A stretch of 64,000 nucleotides of DNA from Corella eumyota (GCA_963082875.1 OY720101.1:9300001-9364000); one strand, 5' to 3'; counted from the first letter of the stretch, positions 33,925 to 46,739 are shown. The notes: generated by a model not told the origin, from the letters alone. Numbers and translations: made by a program.

Positions 33925-34432
33925 TTTTTTGGTAAAAAATATCTAACATTTTTATGTGTTTTTATTTTGTCCATAAAAAATGTAAATACTTTGTTAAGTG
34001 TACTGAATGTGATTATAACGTTAATCTTCATCCTTCTCCAGTTAGTTAGGTTTCTAACACAAATGATTGTAGACACTACTGAGATACTGTTATTAAATAC
34101 CATAACAAATCAGCTATCTTGTTGTTTACGTTAAAGTTGTTATCTATTTCTAGTCACGTGTTTACACCTGTTGCCATGTTGAGTGATTTTGGAACGTTTT
34201 TGTAGCATAGAACGTTATCTTAATTGCGTGATCTTTCGGCTTAATTTTGACTAAAATGCAACTGATGCAAATTTGTGGACGGTTAAATGTAATTTTTTTG
34301 CGATAATAACTATAAAATATTGATACGCCTTATTATACAAAAGACATACAGACAAATCGTAATTATACGCATAGAGATAAAGACGTTGTGATATTATTAA
34401 CCAGTTTGCTTCTACGAATTTAATGAACATCG

Positions 34433-34505
34433 AGTTCCGTAGTGTAGTGGTTATCACGTCTGCCTAACACGCAGAAGGTCATGGGTTCAAGCCCCATCGG
34501 AACTA
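34433..34505 (+). tRNA. tRNA-Val(AAC), copy 14
   Basis: Consensus form. Confidence 0.97.
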
Positions 34506-34826
34506 AACTTTTAAAAGTTTAAACAAATGAAAATAATTAAAACTTTTACATAATTACGTCTACTCTTTATGCAAAAAGTTACGGTTTAAAAACTCATCAA
34601 AGCTAACATTTAAAAGCGTTAATAGCGTTAACATAATATTCGTTAAAATCAATTATATAGGTATTTAGTGAAGTTTTTACACGTTAAGATTTAAATGTTA
34701 CTAAAAATAATATTAGCTTGCTTATTTTAAGGTATTAATATTAACTAGTAACCGCTTTTATTTTGAAAAATAATAAAACTCTGTGAGGTGATTCACTCCT
34801 TTGTATCTAGAACAATGTTTCCAACG

Positions 34827-34899
34827 AGTTCTGTAGTGTAGTGATTATCACGTCTGCTTTACACGCAGAAGGTCATGGGCGCAAACCCCATCGGAACTA
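34827..34899 (+). tRNA. tRNA-Val(TAC), copy 14
   Basis: D arm GTGATTATCAC; CGCAAAC T loop. Confidence 0.82.
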
Positions 34900-35436
34900 T
34901 ATTACAGAACAATTTAATATTTTTAACTTAAATAAAATTGAGGATGATTAAAATGATTATTTCTATTTATAAAGGCAATTACATAAAACATTTTATTGTT
35001 ATCTTTAAACAATATTTACAATCGTTTTTGGTATTTACCATTTATCACTACCAGAAAAATATAAAGGCGGTGAATAGAAATTTAAAAGGGTTCAATATGA
35101 CCACTTTTAAAATTTAGATATTAATGATAAATTTTAAAAAGAACGCAGTTTTAAAAAGATAAACATAAAGTGTGGTAAAGAATGGGTTTAATAAGTTTTA
35201 AACCTATAACCTTATTTGTGTAGAGCAGACGTTAAAATAGGTCTGTAGAAGTACATTGGTTGATCAAACTGCAACGTTTTAATACTCTAAAATAAATATA
35301 GACTGCTGTTTATTCAAAAATGATTGGTAAAAATTGTCTTACGTCTAAAATTAATAAATTTTGCTGTAGTTTTTTATAAAATAAAGAATGCATATAACTA
35401 CACAATAATTGCTGTTTATATTTATGGCAATAAAAT

Positions 35437-35505
35437 TAGTTTAGCGAGACTTAAACTCATGGCCTTCTGCTTGTAAAGCAGATGGAATTGTCTTTTAGTC
35501 CATAA
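35437..35505 (+). pseudogene. decayed tRNA-Thr(TGT), copy 14
   Basis: TAGTTTAGCGAG form. Confidence 0.58.
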
Positions 35506-35559
35506 TAATGGAATCGTTCCGAATTAGTGACCCATTTGTAAATAAGCTGTAACGTATCT

Positions 35560-35633
35560 GGCCGGTTAGCTCAGCTGGTTAGAGCGTCGTGCTAATAACG
35601 CGAATGTCGCGGGTTCGATCCCCGTACTGGCCA
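35560..35633 (+). tRNA. tRNA-Ile(AAT), copy 14
   Basis: Consensus form. Confidence 0.97.
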
Positions 35634-35759
35634 TTCTTTTGTTTAATATCCTTCCACACAAACAACGCATGGCTTAGTCGATAGAAATTGATTTAAGATT
35701 TTTTTTTTTATCCAAAAAGAGAATTAATTAAGAAGGCGAGACAATGTACTTCTACAGGA

Positions 35760-35763
35760 GCCT

Positions 35764-35815
<52 letters not shown>

Positions 35816-35832
35816 AATCCCGGGTCGGGGCA
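35760..35832 (+). tRNA. tRNA-Phe(GAA), copy 14
   Basis: Canonical, as copy 8. Confidence 0.97.
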
Positions 35833-36310
35833 TATTTTGTTTTTACTTTTAACATCAATATTTAGGCGGTTTACACAACTTTATTGTCCTTGGCATTAGA
35901 AAGAAAAGGAAATACAAAAACGCTAGATTTAGTTAAAAAACTTCAGATTCGATAACACATGGGAGAGAGTCAGACTAAAGATCTGAAAATGATCTGTTAA
36001 TTTATTCAAATATATGAAAGATTAATTATTCATAAATTGTTTAATAAATTTAAATTTTTATAAAATAATATATAAAACGAATTACTTTTATATATTTTAA
36101 TTTATTACAATATCAGTTTTATATAACTTTAAAAAGATTATTACATTAGGACCGTAATTAACCTTAAAAGCCGACTTAACAAAGCAAATACTTGGTATAG
36201 TGCCGTATTATTTCTAAATTTTAAGATCCAAAATCTGGTGACAAGGTCGGTCTATGTCACATTAGAAAGGTCGGGGATCGAATTCGTGGATCGTGTATCG
36301 GTGTTGGCGT

Positions 36311-36383
36311 GGGGGTCTAGCTCACATGGTAGAGCGCGCGCTTAGCATGCGAGAGGTACCGGGATCGATGCCCGGGTCCTCCA
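36311..36383 (+). tRNA. tRNA-Ala(AGC), copy 14
   Basis: GCGAG stem with the full ACATGGTA D loop. Confidence 0.9.
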
Positions 36384-36891
36384 TTTTTTGGTAAAAAATA
36401 TCTAACATTTTTATGTATTTTTATTTTGTCCATAAAAAATTGAAATGCCTTGTTAAGTGTACTGAATGTGATTATAACGTTAATCTTCATCATTCTCCAG
36501 TTAGTTAGGTTTCTTACACAAATGATTGTAGACACTACTGAGATACTGTTATTAAATACCATAACAAATCAGCTATCTTGTTGTTTACGTTAAAGTTGTT
36601 ATCTATTTCTAGTCACGTGTTTACACCTGTTGCCATGTTGAGTGATTTTGGAACGTTTTTGTAGCATAGAACGTTATCTTAATTGCGTGATCTTTCGGCT
36701 TAATTTTGACTAAAATGCAACTGATGCAAATTTGTGGACGGTTAAATGTAATTTTTTTGCGATAATAACTATAAAATATTGATACGCCTTATTATACAAA
36801 AGACATACAGACAAATCGTAATTATACGCATAGAGATAAAGACGTTGTGATATTATTAACCAGTTTGCTTCTACGAATTTAATGAACATCG

Positions 36892-36964
36892 AGTTCCGTA
36901 GTGTAGTGGTTATCACGTCTGCCTAACACGCAGAAGGTCATGGGTTCAAGCCTCAACGGAACTA
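36892..36964 (+). tRNA. tRNA-Val(AAC), copy 15
   Basis: CTCAA T-stem form. Confidence 0.93.
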
Positions 36965-37285
36965 AACTTTTAAAAGTTTAAACAAATGAAAATAATTAAA
37001 ACTTTTACATAATTACGTCTACTCTTTATGCAGAAAGTTACGGTTTAAAAACTCATCAAAGCTAACATTTAAAAGCGTTAATAGCGTTAACATATTATTC
37101 GTTAAAATCCATTATATAGGTATTTAGTGAAGTTTTTACAAGTTAAGATTTAAATGTTACTAAAAATAATATTAACTTGCTTATTTTAAGTTAATAATAT
37201 TAACTAGTAACCGCTTTTATTTTGAAAAATAATAAAACTCTGTGAGGTGATTCACTCCTTTGTATCTAGAACAATGTTTCTAACG

Positions 37286-37358
37286 AGTTCTGTAGTGTAG
37301 TGGTTATCACGTCTGCTTTACACGCAGAAGGTCATGGGTACAAACCTCATCGGAACCA
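37286..37358 (+). tRNA. tRNA-Val(TAC), copy 15
   Basis: TACAAAC T loop, and T-stem strand CTCAT adds a G-U. Confidence 0.79.
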
Positions 37359-37895
37359 TAATACAGAACAATTTAATATTTTTAACTTAAATAAAATTGA
37401 GGATGATTAAAATGATTATTTCTATTTATAAAGGCAATTACATAAAACATTTTATTGTTATCTTTAAACAATATTTACAATCGTTTATGGTATTTACCAT
37501 TTATCACTACAAGAAAAATATAAAGGCGGTGAATAGAAATTTAAAAGGGTTCAATATGACCACTTTTAAAATTTAGATATTAATGATAAATTTTAAAAAG
37601 AACGCAGTTTTAAAAAGATAAACATACAGTGTGGTAAAGAATGGGTTTAATAAGTTTTAAACCTATAACCTTATTTGTGTAGAGCAGACGTTAAAATAGG
37701 TCTGTAGAAGTACATTGGTTGATCAAACTGCAACGTTTTAATACTCTAAAATAAATATAGACTGCTGTTTATTCAAAAATGATTGGTAAAAATTGTCTTA
37801 CGTCTAAAATTAATAAATTTTGCTGTAGTTTTTTATAAAATAAAGAATGCATATAACTACACAATAATTGCTGTTTATATTTATGGCAATAAAAT

Positions 37896-37964
37896 TAGTT
37901 CAGCGAGACTTAAACTCATGGCCTTCTGCTTGTAAAGCAGATGGAATTGTCTTTTAGTCCATAA
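37896..37964 (+). pseudogene. decayed tRNA-Thr(TGT), copy 15
   Basis: TAGTTCAGCGAG form. Confidence 0.58.
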
Positions 37965-38017
37965 TAATGGAATCGTTTCGAATTATTGACAATTTGTAAA
38001 TCAGCTATAAAGTATCT

Positions 38018-38091
38018 GGCCGGTTAGCTCAGCTGGTTAGAGCGTCGTGCTAATAACGCGAATGTCGCGGGTTCTATCCCCGTACTGGCCA
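38018..38091 (+). tRNA. tRNA-Ile(AAT), copy 15, T-loop variant
   Basis: T loop TTCTATC: the nearly universal purine at position 57 is T, and the B box core GGTTCGA is broken. Shared only with copy 18. Confidence 0.88.
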
Positions 38092-38217
38092 TTCTTTTGT
38101 TTAATATCCTTCCACACAAACAACGCATGGCTTAGTCGATAGAAATTGATTTAAGAAATTTTTTTTTATCCAAAAAGAGAATTAATTAAGAAGGCGAGAC
38201 AATGTATTTCTACAATA

Positions 38218-38221
38218 GCCT

Positions 38222-38273
<52 letters not shown>

Positions 38274-38290
38274 AATCCCGGGTCGGGGCA
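38218..38290 (+). tRNA. tRNA-Phe(GAA), copy 15
   Basis: Canonical body; the upstream base context differs (CAATAGCC). Confidence 0.96.
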
Positions 38291-38768
38291 TGTTTTGTTT
38301 TTACTTTTAACATCAATATTTAGGTGGTCTACACAACTTTATTGTCCTTGGCATTAGAAAGAAAAGGAAATACAAAAACGCTAGATTTAGTTAAAAAACT
38401 TCAGCTTCGATAACACAAGGGAGAAAGTCAGACTAAAGATCTGAAAAAGATCTGTTAATTTATTTAAATATATAAAAGATTAATTATTCATAAATTGTTT
38501 AATAAATTTAAATTTTTATAAAATAATATATAAAACGAATTACTTTTATATATTTTAAATTATTACAATATCAGTGTTATATAACTTTAAAAAGATTATT
38601 ACATTAGGACTGTAATTAACCTTAAAAGCCGACCTAACAAAGCAAATACTTGGTATAGTGCCGTATTATTTCTAAATTTTAAGATCCAAAATCTGGTGAC
38701 AAGGTCGGTCTATGTCACATTAGAAAGGTCGGGGATCGAATTCGTGGATCGTGGATCGGTGTTGTCGT

Positions 38769-38841
38769 GGGGGTCTAGCTCACATGGTAGAGCGCGCGCT
38801 TAGCATGCGGGAGGTACCGTGATCGATGCCCGGGTCCTCCA
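38769..38841 (+). tRNA. tRNA-Ala(AGC), copy 15
   Basis: Anticodon-stem strand GCGGG (G-G mismatch); T stem CCGTG/CCCGG has a mismatch. Confidence 0.84.
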
Positions 38842-39349
38842 TTTTTTGGTAAAAAATATCTAACATTTTTATGTGTTTTTATTTTGTCCATAAAAAATTG
38901 AAATACCTTGTTAAGTGTACTGAATATGATTATAACGTTAATCTTCATCATTCTTCAGTTAGTTAGGTTTCTTACACAAATGATTGTAGACACTACTGAG
39001 ATACTGTTATTAAATACCATAACAAATCAGCTATCTTGTTGTTTACGTTAAAGTTGTTATCTATTTCTAGTCACGTGTTTACACCTGTTGCCATGTTGAG
39101 TGATTTTGGAACGTTTTTGTAGCATAGAACGTTATCTTAATTGCGTGATCTTTCGGCTTAATTTTGACTAAAATGCAACTGATGCAAATTTGTGGACGGT
39201 TAAATGTAATTTTTTTGCGATAATAACTATAAAATATTGATACGCCTTATTATACAAAAGACATACAGACAAATCGTAATTATACGCATAGAGATAAAGA
39301 CGTTGTGATATTATTAACCAGTTTGCTTCTACGAATTTAATGAACATCG

Positions 39350-39422
39350 AGTTCCGTAGTGTAGTGGTTATCACGTCTGCCTAACACGCAGAAGGTCATG
39401 GGTTCAAGCCCCATCGGAACTA
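39350..39422 (+). tRNA. tRNA-Val(AAC), copy 16
   Basis: Consensus form. Confidence 0.97.
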
Positions 39423-39743
39423 AACTTTTAAAAGTTTAAACAAATGAAAATAATTAAAACTTTTACATAATTACGTCTACTCTTTATGCAGAAAGTTACG
39501 GTTTAAAAACTCATCAAAGCTAACATTTAAAAGCGTTAATAACGTTAACATAATATTCGTTAAAATCCATTATATAGGTATTTAGTGAAGTTTTTACACG
39601 TTAAGATTTAAATGTTACTAAAAATAATATTAACTTGCTTATTTTAAGGTATTAATATTAACTAGTAACCGCTTTTATTTTAAAAAATAATAAAACTCTG
39701 TGAGGTGATTCACTCCTTTGTATCTAGAACAATGTTTCCAACG

Positions 39744-39816
39744 AGTTCTGTAGTGTAGTGGTTATCACGTCTGCTTTACACGCAGAAGGTCATGGGCGCA
39801 AACCCCATCGGAACTA
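39744..39816 (+). tRNA. tRNA-Val(TAC), copy 16
   Basis: CGCAAAC T loop, GTGGTTATCAC D arm. Confidence 0.83.
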
Positions 39817-40361
39817 TATTACAGAACAATTTAATATTTTTAACTTAAATAAAATTGAGGATGATTAAAATGATTATTTCTATTTATAAAGGCAATTACA
39901 TAAAACATTTTATTGTTATCTTTAAACAATATTTACAATCGTTTTTGGTATTTACCATTTATCACTACAAGAAAAATATAAAGGCGGTGAATAGAAATTT
40001 AAAAGGGTTCAATATGACCACTTTTAAAATTTAGATATTAATGATAAATTTTAAAAAGAACGCAGTTTTAAAAAGATAAACATACAGTGTGGTATATACC
40101 TAAAGAATAGGTTTAATAAGTTTTAAACCTATAACTTTATTTGTGTAGAGCAGACGTTAAAATAGGTCTGTAGAAGTACATTGGTTGATCAAACTGCAAC
40201 GTTTTAATACTCTAAAATAAATATAGACTGCTGTTTATTCAAAAATGATTGGTAAAAATTGTCTTACGTCTAAAATTAATAAATTTTGCTGTAGTTTTTT
40301 ATAAAATAAAGAATGCATATAACTACACAATAATTGCTGTTTATATTTATGGCAATAAAAT

Positions 40362-40430
40362 TAGTTCAGCGAGAATTAAACTCATGGCCTTCTGCTTGTA
40401 AAGCAGATGGAATTGTTTTTTAGTCCATAA
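40362..40430 (+). pseudogene. decayed tRNA-Thr(TGT), copy 16
   Basis: GAGAATTAAACTC in the D region, shared with copy 19. Confidence 0.58.
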
Positions 40431-40483
40431 TAATGAAATCGTTCCGAATTATTGACAATTTGTAAATAAGCTGTAAAGTATCT

Positions 40484-40557
40484 GGCCGGTTAGCTCAGCT
40501 GGTTAGAGCGTCGTGCTAATAACGAGAATGTCGCGGGTTCGATCCCCGTACTGGCCA
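40484..40557 (+). tRNA. tRNA-Ile(AAT), copy 16
   Basis: Anticodon-stem strand CGAGA gives one G-A mismatch. Confidence 0.92.
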
Positions 40558-40683
40558 TTCTTTTGTTTAATATCCTTCCACACAAACAACGCATGGCTTA
40601 GTCGATAGAAATTGATTTAAGAAATTTTTTTTTATCCAAAAAGAGGATTAATTAAGAAGGCGAGACAATGTATTTTTACAGGA

Positions 40684-40687
40684 GCCT

Positions 40688-40732
<45 letters not shown>

Positions 40733-40756
40733 ATGGTTCAATCCCGGGTCGGGGCA
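40684..40756 (+). tRNA. tRNA-Phe(GAA), copy 16
   Basis: T-stem strand CATGG leaves one mismatch; rest canonical. Confidence 0.92.
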
Positions 40757-41234
40757 TATTTTGTTTTTACTTTTAACATCAATATTTAGGCGGTTTACAC
40801 AACTTTATTGTCCTTGGCATTAGAAAGAAAAGGAAATACAAAAACGCTAGATTTAGTTAAAAAACTTCAGCTTCGATAACACAAGGGAGAGAGTCAGACT
40901 AAAGATCTGAAAATGATCTGTTAATTTATTCAAATATATAAAAGATTAATTATTCATAAATTGTTTAATAAATTTAAATTTTTATAAAATAATATATAAA
41001 ACGAATTACTTTTATATATTTTAATTTATTACAATATCAGTTTTATATAACTTTAAAAAGATTATTACATTAGGACCGTAATTAACCTTAAAAGCCGACA
41101 TAACAAAGCAAATACTTGGTATAGTGACGTATTATTTCTAAATTTTAAGATCCAAAATCTGGTGACAAGGTTGGTCTATGTCACATTAGAAAGGTCGGGG
41201 ATCGAATTCGTGGATCGTGGATAGGTGTTGTCGT

Positions 41235-41307
41235 GGGGGTCTAGCTCACATGGTAGAGCGCGCGCTTAGCATGCGGGAGGTACCGGGATCGATGCCCGGG
41301 TCCTCAA
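41235..41307 (+). tRNA. tRNA-Ala(AGC), copy 16
   Basis: GCGGG stem strand, and the acceptor ends GTCCTCA, so the terminal pair is lost. The following T-run is also broken (ATTTTCTGG). Confidence 0.8.
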
Positions 41308-41815
41308 TTTTCTGGTAAAAAATATCTAACATTTTTATGTATTTTTATTTTGTCCATAAAAAATTGAAATGCCTTGTTAAGTGTACTGAATGTGATTATA
41401 ACGTTAATCTTCATCATTCTCCAGTTAGTTAGGTTTCTTACACAAATGATTGTAGACACTACTGAGATACTGTTATTAAATACCATAACAAATCAGCTAT
41501 CTTGTTGTTTACGTTAAAGTTGTTATCTATTTCTAGTCACGTGTTTACACCTGTTGCCATGTTGAGTGATTTTGGAACGTTTTTGTAGCATAGAACGTTA
41601 TCTTAATTGCGTGATCTTTCGGCTTAATTTTGACTAAAATGCAACTGATGCAAATTTGTGGACGGTTAAATGTAATTTTTTTGCGATAATAACTATAAAA
41701 TATTGATACGCCTTATTATACAAAAGACATACAGACAAATCGTAATTATACGCATAGAGATAAAGACGTTGTGATATTATTAACCAGTTTGCTTCTACGA
41801 ATTTAATGAACATCG

Positions 41816-41888
41816 AGTTCCGTAGTGTAGTGGTTATCACGTCTGCCTAACTCGCAGAAGGTCATGGGTTCAAGCCCCATCGGAACTA
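41816..41888 (+). tRNA. tRNA-Val(AAC), copy 17
   Basis: Anticodon loop CTAACTC: base 37 is T instead of a purine. Shared only with the hybrid gene at 59433. Confidence 0.92.
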
Positions 41889-42209
41889 AACTTTTAAAAG
41901 TTTAAACAAATGAAAATAATTAAAACTTTTACATAATTACGTCTACTCTTTATGCAGAAAGTTACGGTTTAAAAACTCGTCAAAGCTAACATTTAAAAGC
42001 GTTAATAGCGTTAACATAATATTCGTTAAAATCAATTATATAGGTATTTAGTGAAGTTTTTACACGTTAAGATTTAAATGTTACTAAAAATAATATTAAC
42101 TTGCTTATTTTAAGGTATTAATATTAACTAGTAACCGCTTTTATTTTGAAAAATAATAAAACTCTGTGAGGTGATTCACTCCTTTGTATCTAGAACAATG
42201 TTTCCAACG

Positions 42210-42282
42210 AGTTCTGTAGTGTAGTGATTATCACGTCTGCTTTACACGCAGAAGGTCATGGGCGCAAACCTCATCGGAACTA
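42210..42282 (+). tRNA. tRNA-Val(TAC), copy 17
   Basis: GTGATTATCAC D arm, CGCAAAC T loop, CTCAT T-stem strand. Confidence 0.81.
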
Positions 42283-42827
42283 TATTACAGAACAATTTAA
42301 TATTTTTAACTTAAATAAAATTGAGGATGATTAAAATGATTATTTCTATTTATAAAGGCAATTACATAAAACATTTTATTGTTATCTTTAAACAATATTT
42401 ACAATCGTTTTTGGTATTTACCATTTATCACTACAAGAAAAATATAAAGGCGGTGAATAGAAATTTAAAAGGGTTCAATATGACCACTTTTAAAATTTAG
42501 ATATTAATGATAAATTTTAAAAAGAACGCAGTTTTAAAAAGATAAACATACAGTGTGGTATATACCTAAAGAATGGGTTTAATAAGTTTTAAACCTATAA
42601 CCTTATTTGTGTAGAGCAGACGTTAAAATAGGTCTGTAGAAGTACATTGGTTGATCAAACTGCAACGTTTTAATACTCTAAAATAAATATAGACTGCTGT
42701 TTATTCAAAAATGATTGGTAAAAATTGTCTTACGTCTAAAATTAATAAATTTTGCTGTAGTTTTTTATAAAATAAAGAATGCATATAACTACACAATAAT
42801 TGCTGTTTATATTTATCGTAATAAAAT

Positions 42828-42896
42828 TAGTTCAGCGAGACTTAAACTCATGGCCTTCTGCTTGTAAAGCAGATGGAATTGTTTTTTAGTCCATAA
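42828..42896 (+). pseudogene. decayed tRNA-Thr(TGT), copy 17
   Basis: Upstream reads ATTTATCGTAAT, shared with copies 20 and 24. Confidence 0.58.
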
Positions 42897-42949
42897 TAAT
42901 GAAATCGTTCCGAATTATTGACAATTTGTAAATAAGCTGTAAAGTATCT

Positions 42950-43023
42950 GGCCGGTTAGCTCAGCTGGTTAGAGCGTCGTGCTAATAACGAGAATGTCGC
43001 GGGTTCGATCCCCGTACTGGCCA
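42950..43023 (+). tRNA. tRNA-Ile(AAT), copy 17
   Basis: CGAGA anticodon-stem form. Confidence 0.92.
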
Positions 43024-43149
43024 TTCTTTTGTTTAATATCCTTCCACACAAACAACGCATGGCTTAGTCGATAGAAATTGATTTAAGAAATTTTTTTTTA
43101 TCCAAAGAGAGAATTAATTAAGAAGGCGAGACAATGTATTTTTACAGGA

Positions 43150-43153
43150 GCCT

Positions 43154-43205
<52 letters not shown>

Positions 43206-43222
43206 AATCCCGGGTCGGGGCA
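43150..43222 (+). tRNA. tRNA-Phe(GAA), copy 17
   Basis: Canonical. Confidence 0.97.
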
Positions 43223-43700
43223 TATTTTGTTTTTACTTTTAACATCAATATTTAGGCGGTTTACACAACTTTATTGTCCTTGGCATTAGAAAGAAAAGAA
43301 AATACAAAAACGCTAGATTTAGTTAAAAAACTTCAGCTTCGATAACACAAGGGAGAGAGTCAGACTAAAGATCTGAAAAAGATCTGTTAATTTATTTAAA
43401 TATATGAAAGATTAATTATTCATAAATTGTTTAATAAATTTAAATTTTTATAAAATAATATATAAAATGAATTACTTTTATATATTTTAATTTATTACAA
43501 TATCAGTTTTATATAACCTTAAAAAGATTATTACATCAGGACCGTAATTAACCTTAAAAGCCGACTTAACAAAGCAAATACTTGGTATAGTGCCGTATTA
43601 TTTCTAAATTTTAAGATCCAAAATCTGGTGACAAGGTCGGTCTATGTCACATTAGAAAGGTCGGGGATCGAATTCGTGGATCGTGTATCGGTGTTGGCGT

Positions 43701-43773
43701 GGGGGTCTAGCTCACATGGTAGAGCGCGCGCTTAGCATGCGAGAGGTACCGGGATCGATGCCCGGGTCCTCCA
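43701..43773 (+). tRNA. tRNA-Ala(AGC), copy 17
   Basis: GCGAG stem form. Confidence 0.9.
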
Positions 43774-44281
43774 TTTTTTGGTAAAAAATATCTAACATTT
43801 TTATGTATTTTTATTTTGTCCATAAAAAATTGAAATGCCTTGTTAAGTGTACTGAATGTGATTATAACGTTAATCTTCATCATTCTCCAGTTAGTTAGGT
43901 TTCTTACACAAATGATTGTAGACACTACTGAGATACTGTTATTAAATACCATAACAAATCAGCTATCTTGTTGTTTACGTTAAAGTTGTTATCTATTTCT
44001 AGTCACGTGTTTACACCTGTTGCCATGTTGAGTGATTTTGGAACGTTTTTGTAGCATAGAACGTTATCTTAATTGCGTGATCTTTCGGCTTAATTTTGAC
44101 TAAAATGCAACTGATGCAAATTTGTGGACGGTTAAATGTAATTTTTTTGCGATAATAACTATAAAATATTGATACGCCTTATTATACAAAAGACATACAG
44201 ACAAATCGTAATTATACGCATAGAGATAAAGACGTTGTGATATTATTAACCAGTTTGCTTCTACGAATTTAATGAACATCG

Positions 44282-44354
44282 AGTTCCGTAGTGTAGTGGT
44301 TATCACGTCTGCCTAACACGCAGAAGGTCATGGGTTCAAGCCTCAACGGAACTA
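44282..44354 (+). tRNA. tRNA-Val(AAC), copy 18
   Basis: CTCAA T-stem form. Confidence 0.93.
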
Positions 44355-44675
44355 AACTTTTAAAAGTTTAAACAAATGAAAATAATTAAAACTTTTACAT
44401 AATTACGTCTACTCTTTATGCAGAAAGTTACGGTTTAAAAACTCATCAAAGCTAACATTTAAAAGCGTTAATAGCGTTAACATATTATTCGTTAAAATCC
44501 ATTATATAGGTATTTAGTGAAGTTTTTACAAGTTAAGATTTAAATGTTACTAAAAATAATATTAACTTGCTTATTTTAAGTTAATAATATTAACTAGTAA
44601 CCGCTTTTATTTTGAAAAATAATAAAACTCTGTGAGGTGATTCACTCCTTTGTATCTAGAACAATGTTTCTAACG

Positions 44676-44748
44676 AGTTCTGTAGTGTAGTGGTTATCAC
44701 GTCTGCTTTACACGCAGAAGGTCATGGGTACAAACCTCATCGGAACCA
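44676..44748 (+). tRNA. tRNA-Val(TAC), copy 18
   Basis: As copy 15. Confidence 0.79.
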
Positions 44749-45285
44749 TAATACAGAACAATTTAATATTTTTAACTTAAATAAAATTGAGGATGATTAA
44801 AATGATTATTTCTATTTATAAAGGCAATTACATAAAACATTTTATTGTTATCTTTAAACAATATTTACAATCGTTTATGGTATTTACCATTTATCACTAC
44901 AAGAAAAATATAAAGGCGGTGAATAGAAATTTAAAAGGGTTCAATATGACCACTTTTAAAATTTAGATATTAATGATAAATTTTAAAAAGAACGCAGTTT
45001 TAAAAAGATAAACATACAGTGTGGTAAAGAATGGGTTTAATAAGTTTTAAACCTATAACCTTATTTGTGTAGAGCAGACGTTAAAATAGGTCTGTAGAAG
45101 TACATTGGTTGATCAAACTGCAACGTTTTAATACTCTAAAATAAATATAGACTGCTGTTTATTCAAAAATGATTGGTAAAAATTGTCTTACGTCTAAAAT
45201 TAATAAATTTTGCTGTAGTTTTTTATAAAATAAAGAATGCATATAACTACACAATAATTGCTGTTTATATTTATGGCAATAAAAT

Positions 45286-45354
45286 TAGTTCAGCGAGACT
45301 TAAACTCATGGCCTTCTGCTTGTAAAGCAGATGGAATTGTCTTTTAGTCCATAA
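45286..45354 (+). pseudogene. decayed tRNA-Thr(TGT), copy 18
   Basis: As copy 15. Confidence 0.58.
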
Positions 45355-45407
45355 TAATGGAATCGTTTCGAATTATTGACAATTTGTAAATCAGCTATAA
45401 AGTATCT

Positions 45408-45481
45408 GGCCGGTTAGCTCAGCTGGTTAGAGCGTCGTGCTAATAACGCGAATGTCGCGGGTTCTATCCCCGTACTGGCCA
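45408..45481 (+). tRNA. tRNA-Ile(AAT), copy 18, T-loop variant
   Basis: TTCTATC T loop, as copy 15. Confidence 0.88.
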
Positions 45482-45607
45482 TTCTTTTGTTTAATATCCT
45501 TCCACACAAACAACGCATGGCTTAGTCGATAGAAATTGATTTAAGAAATTTTTTTTTATCCAAAAAGAGAATTAATTAAGAAGGCGAGACAATGTATTTC
45601 TACAATA

Positions 45608-45611
45608 ACCT

Positions 45612-45663
<52 letters not shown>

Positions 45664-45680
45664 AATCCCGGGTCGGGGCA
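45608..45680 (+). tRNA. tRNA-Phe(GAA), copy 18
   Basis: Base 1 is A where copy 15 has G, a change after the block duplication that loses the first acceptor pair. Confidence 0.88.
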
Positions 45681-46158
45681 TGTTTTGTTTTTACTTTTAA
45701 CATCAATATTTAGGTGGTCTACACAACTTTATTGTCCTTGGCATTAGAAAGAAAAGGAAATACAAAAACGCTAGATTTAGTTAAAAAACTTCAGCTTCGA
45801 TAACACAAGGGAGAAAGTCAGACTAAAGATCTGAAAAAGATCTGTTAATTTATTTAAATATATAAAAGATTAATTATTCATAAATTGTTTAATAAATTTA
45901 AATTTTTATAAAATAATATATAAAACGAATTACTTTTATATATTTTAAATTATTACAATATCAGTGTTATATAACTTTAAAAAGATTATTACATTAGGAC
46001 TGTAATTAACCTTAAAAGCCGACCTAACAAAGCAAATACTTGGTATAGTGCCGTATTATTTCTAAATTTTAAGATCCAAAATCTGGTGACAAGGTCGGTC
46101 TATGTCACATTAGAAAGGTCGGGGATCGAATTCGTGGATCGTGGATCGGTGTTGTCGT

Positions 46159-46231
46159 GGGGGTCTAGCTCACATGGTAGAGCGCGCGCTTAGCATGCGG
46201 GAGGTACCGTGATCGATGCCCGGGTCCTCCA
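46159..46231 (+). tRNA. tRNA-Ala(AGC), copy 18
   Basis: As copy 15 (GCGGG, CCGTG). Confidence 0.84.
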
Positions 46232-46739
46232 TTTTTTGGTAAAAAATATCTAACATTTTTATGTGTTTTTATTTTGTCCATAAAAAATTGAAATACCTTG
46301 TTAAGTGTACTGAATATGATTATAACGTTAATCTTCATCATTCTTCAGTTAGTTAGGTTTCTTACACAAATGATTGTAGACACTACTGAGATACTGTTAT
46401 TAAATACCATAACAAATCAGCTATCTTGTTGTTTACGTTAAAGTTGTTATCTATTTCTAGTCACGTGTTTACACCTGTTGCCATGTTGAGTGATTTTGGA
46501 ACGTTTTTGTAGCATAGAACGTTATCTTAATTGCGTGATCTTTCGGCTTAATTTTGACTAAAATGCAACTGATGCAAATTTGTGGACGGTTAAATGTAAT
46601 TTTTTTGCGATAATAACTATAAAATATTGATACGCCTTATTATACAAAAGACATACAGACAAATCGTAATTATACGCATAGAGATAAAGACGTTGTGATA
46701 TTATTAACCAGTTTGCTTCTACGAATTTAATGAACATCG

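Larger units (their letters stand above)
31979..34432 (+). repeat. tRNA array unit 13
   Basis: B-type left part, A-type from the Phe region, with the TAA Phe variant. Val relic 32100-32140; Phe relic 33498-33537. Confidence 0.95.
34433..36891 (+). repeat. tRNA array unit 14
   Basis: A-type left, B-type right. Val relic 34554-34594; Phe relic 35946-35985. Confidence 0.95.
36892..39349 (+). repeat. tRNA array unit 15
   Basis: First unit of a three-unit block repeated at offset 7390 (unit 18). Val relic 37013-37053; Phe relic 38404-38443. Confidence 0.95.
39350..41815 (+). repeat. tRNA array unit 16
   Basis: Subfamily A. It matches unit 19 at offset 7390 until about 48250. Val relic 39471-39511; Phe relic 40870-40909. 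Confidence 0.95.
41816..44281 (+). repeat. tRNA array unit 17
   Basis: Shares CTAACTC, ACTCGTCAAAG and ATTTATCGTAAT markers with units 20 and/or 24. Val relic 41937-41977; Phe relic 43336-43375. Confidence 0.95.
44282..46739 (+). repeat. tRNA array unit 18
   Basis: Near-identical to unit 15 at offset 7390. Val relic 44403-44443; Phe relic 45794-45833. Confidence 0.95.
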
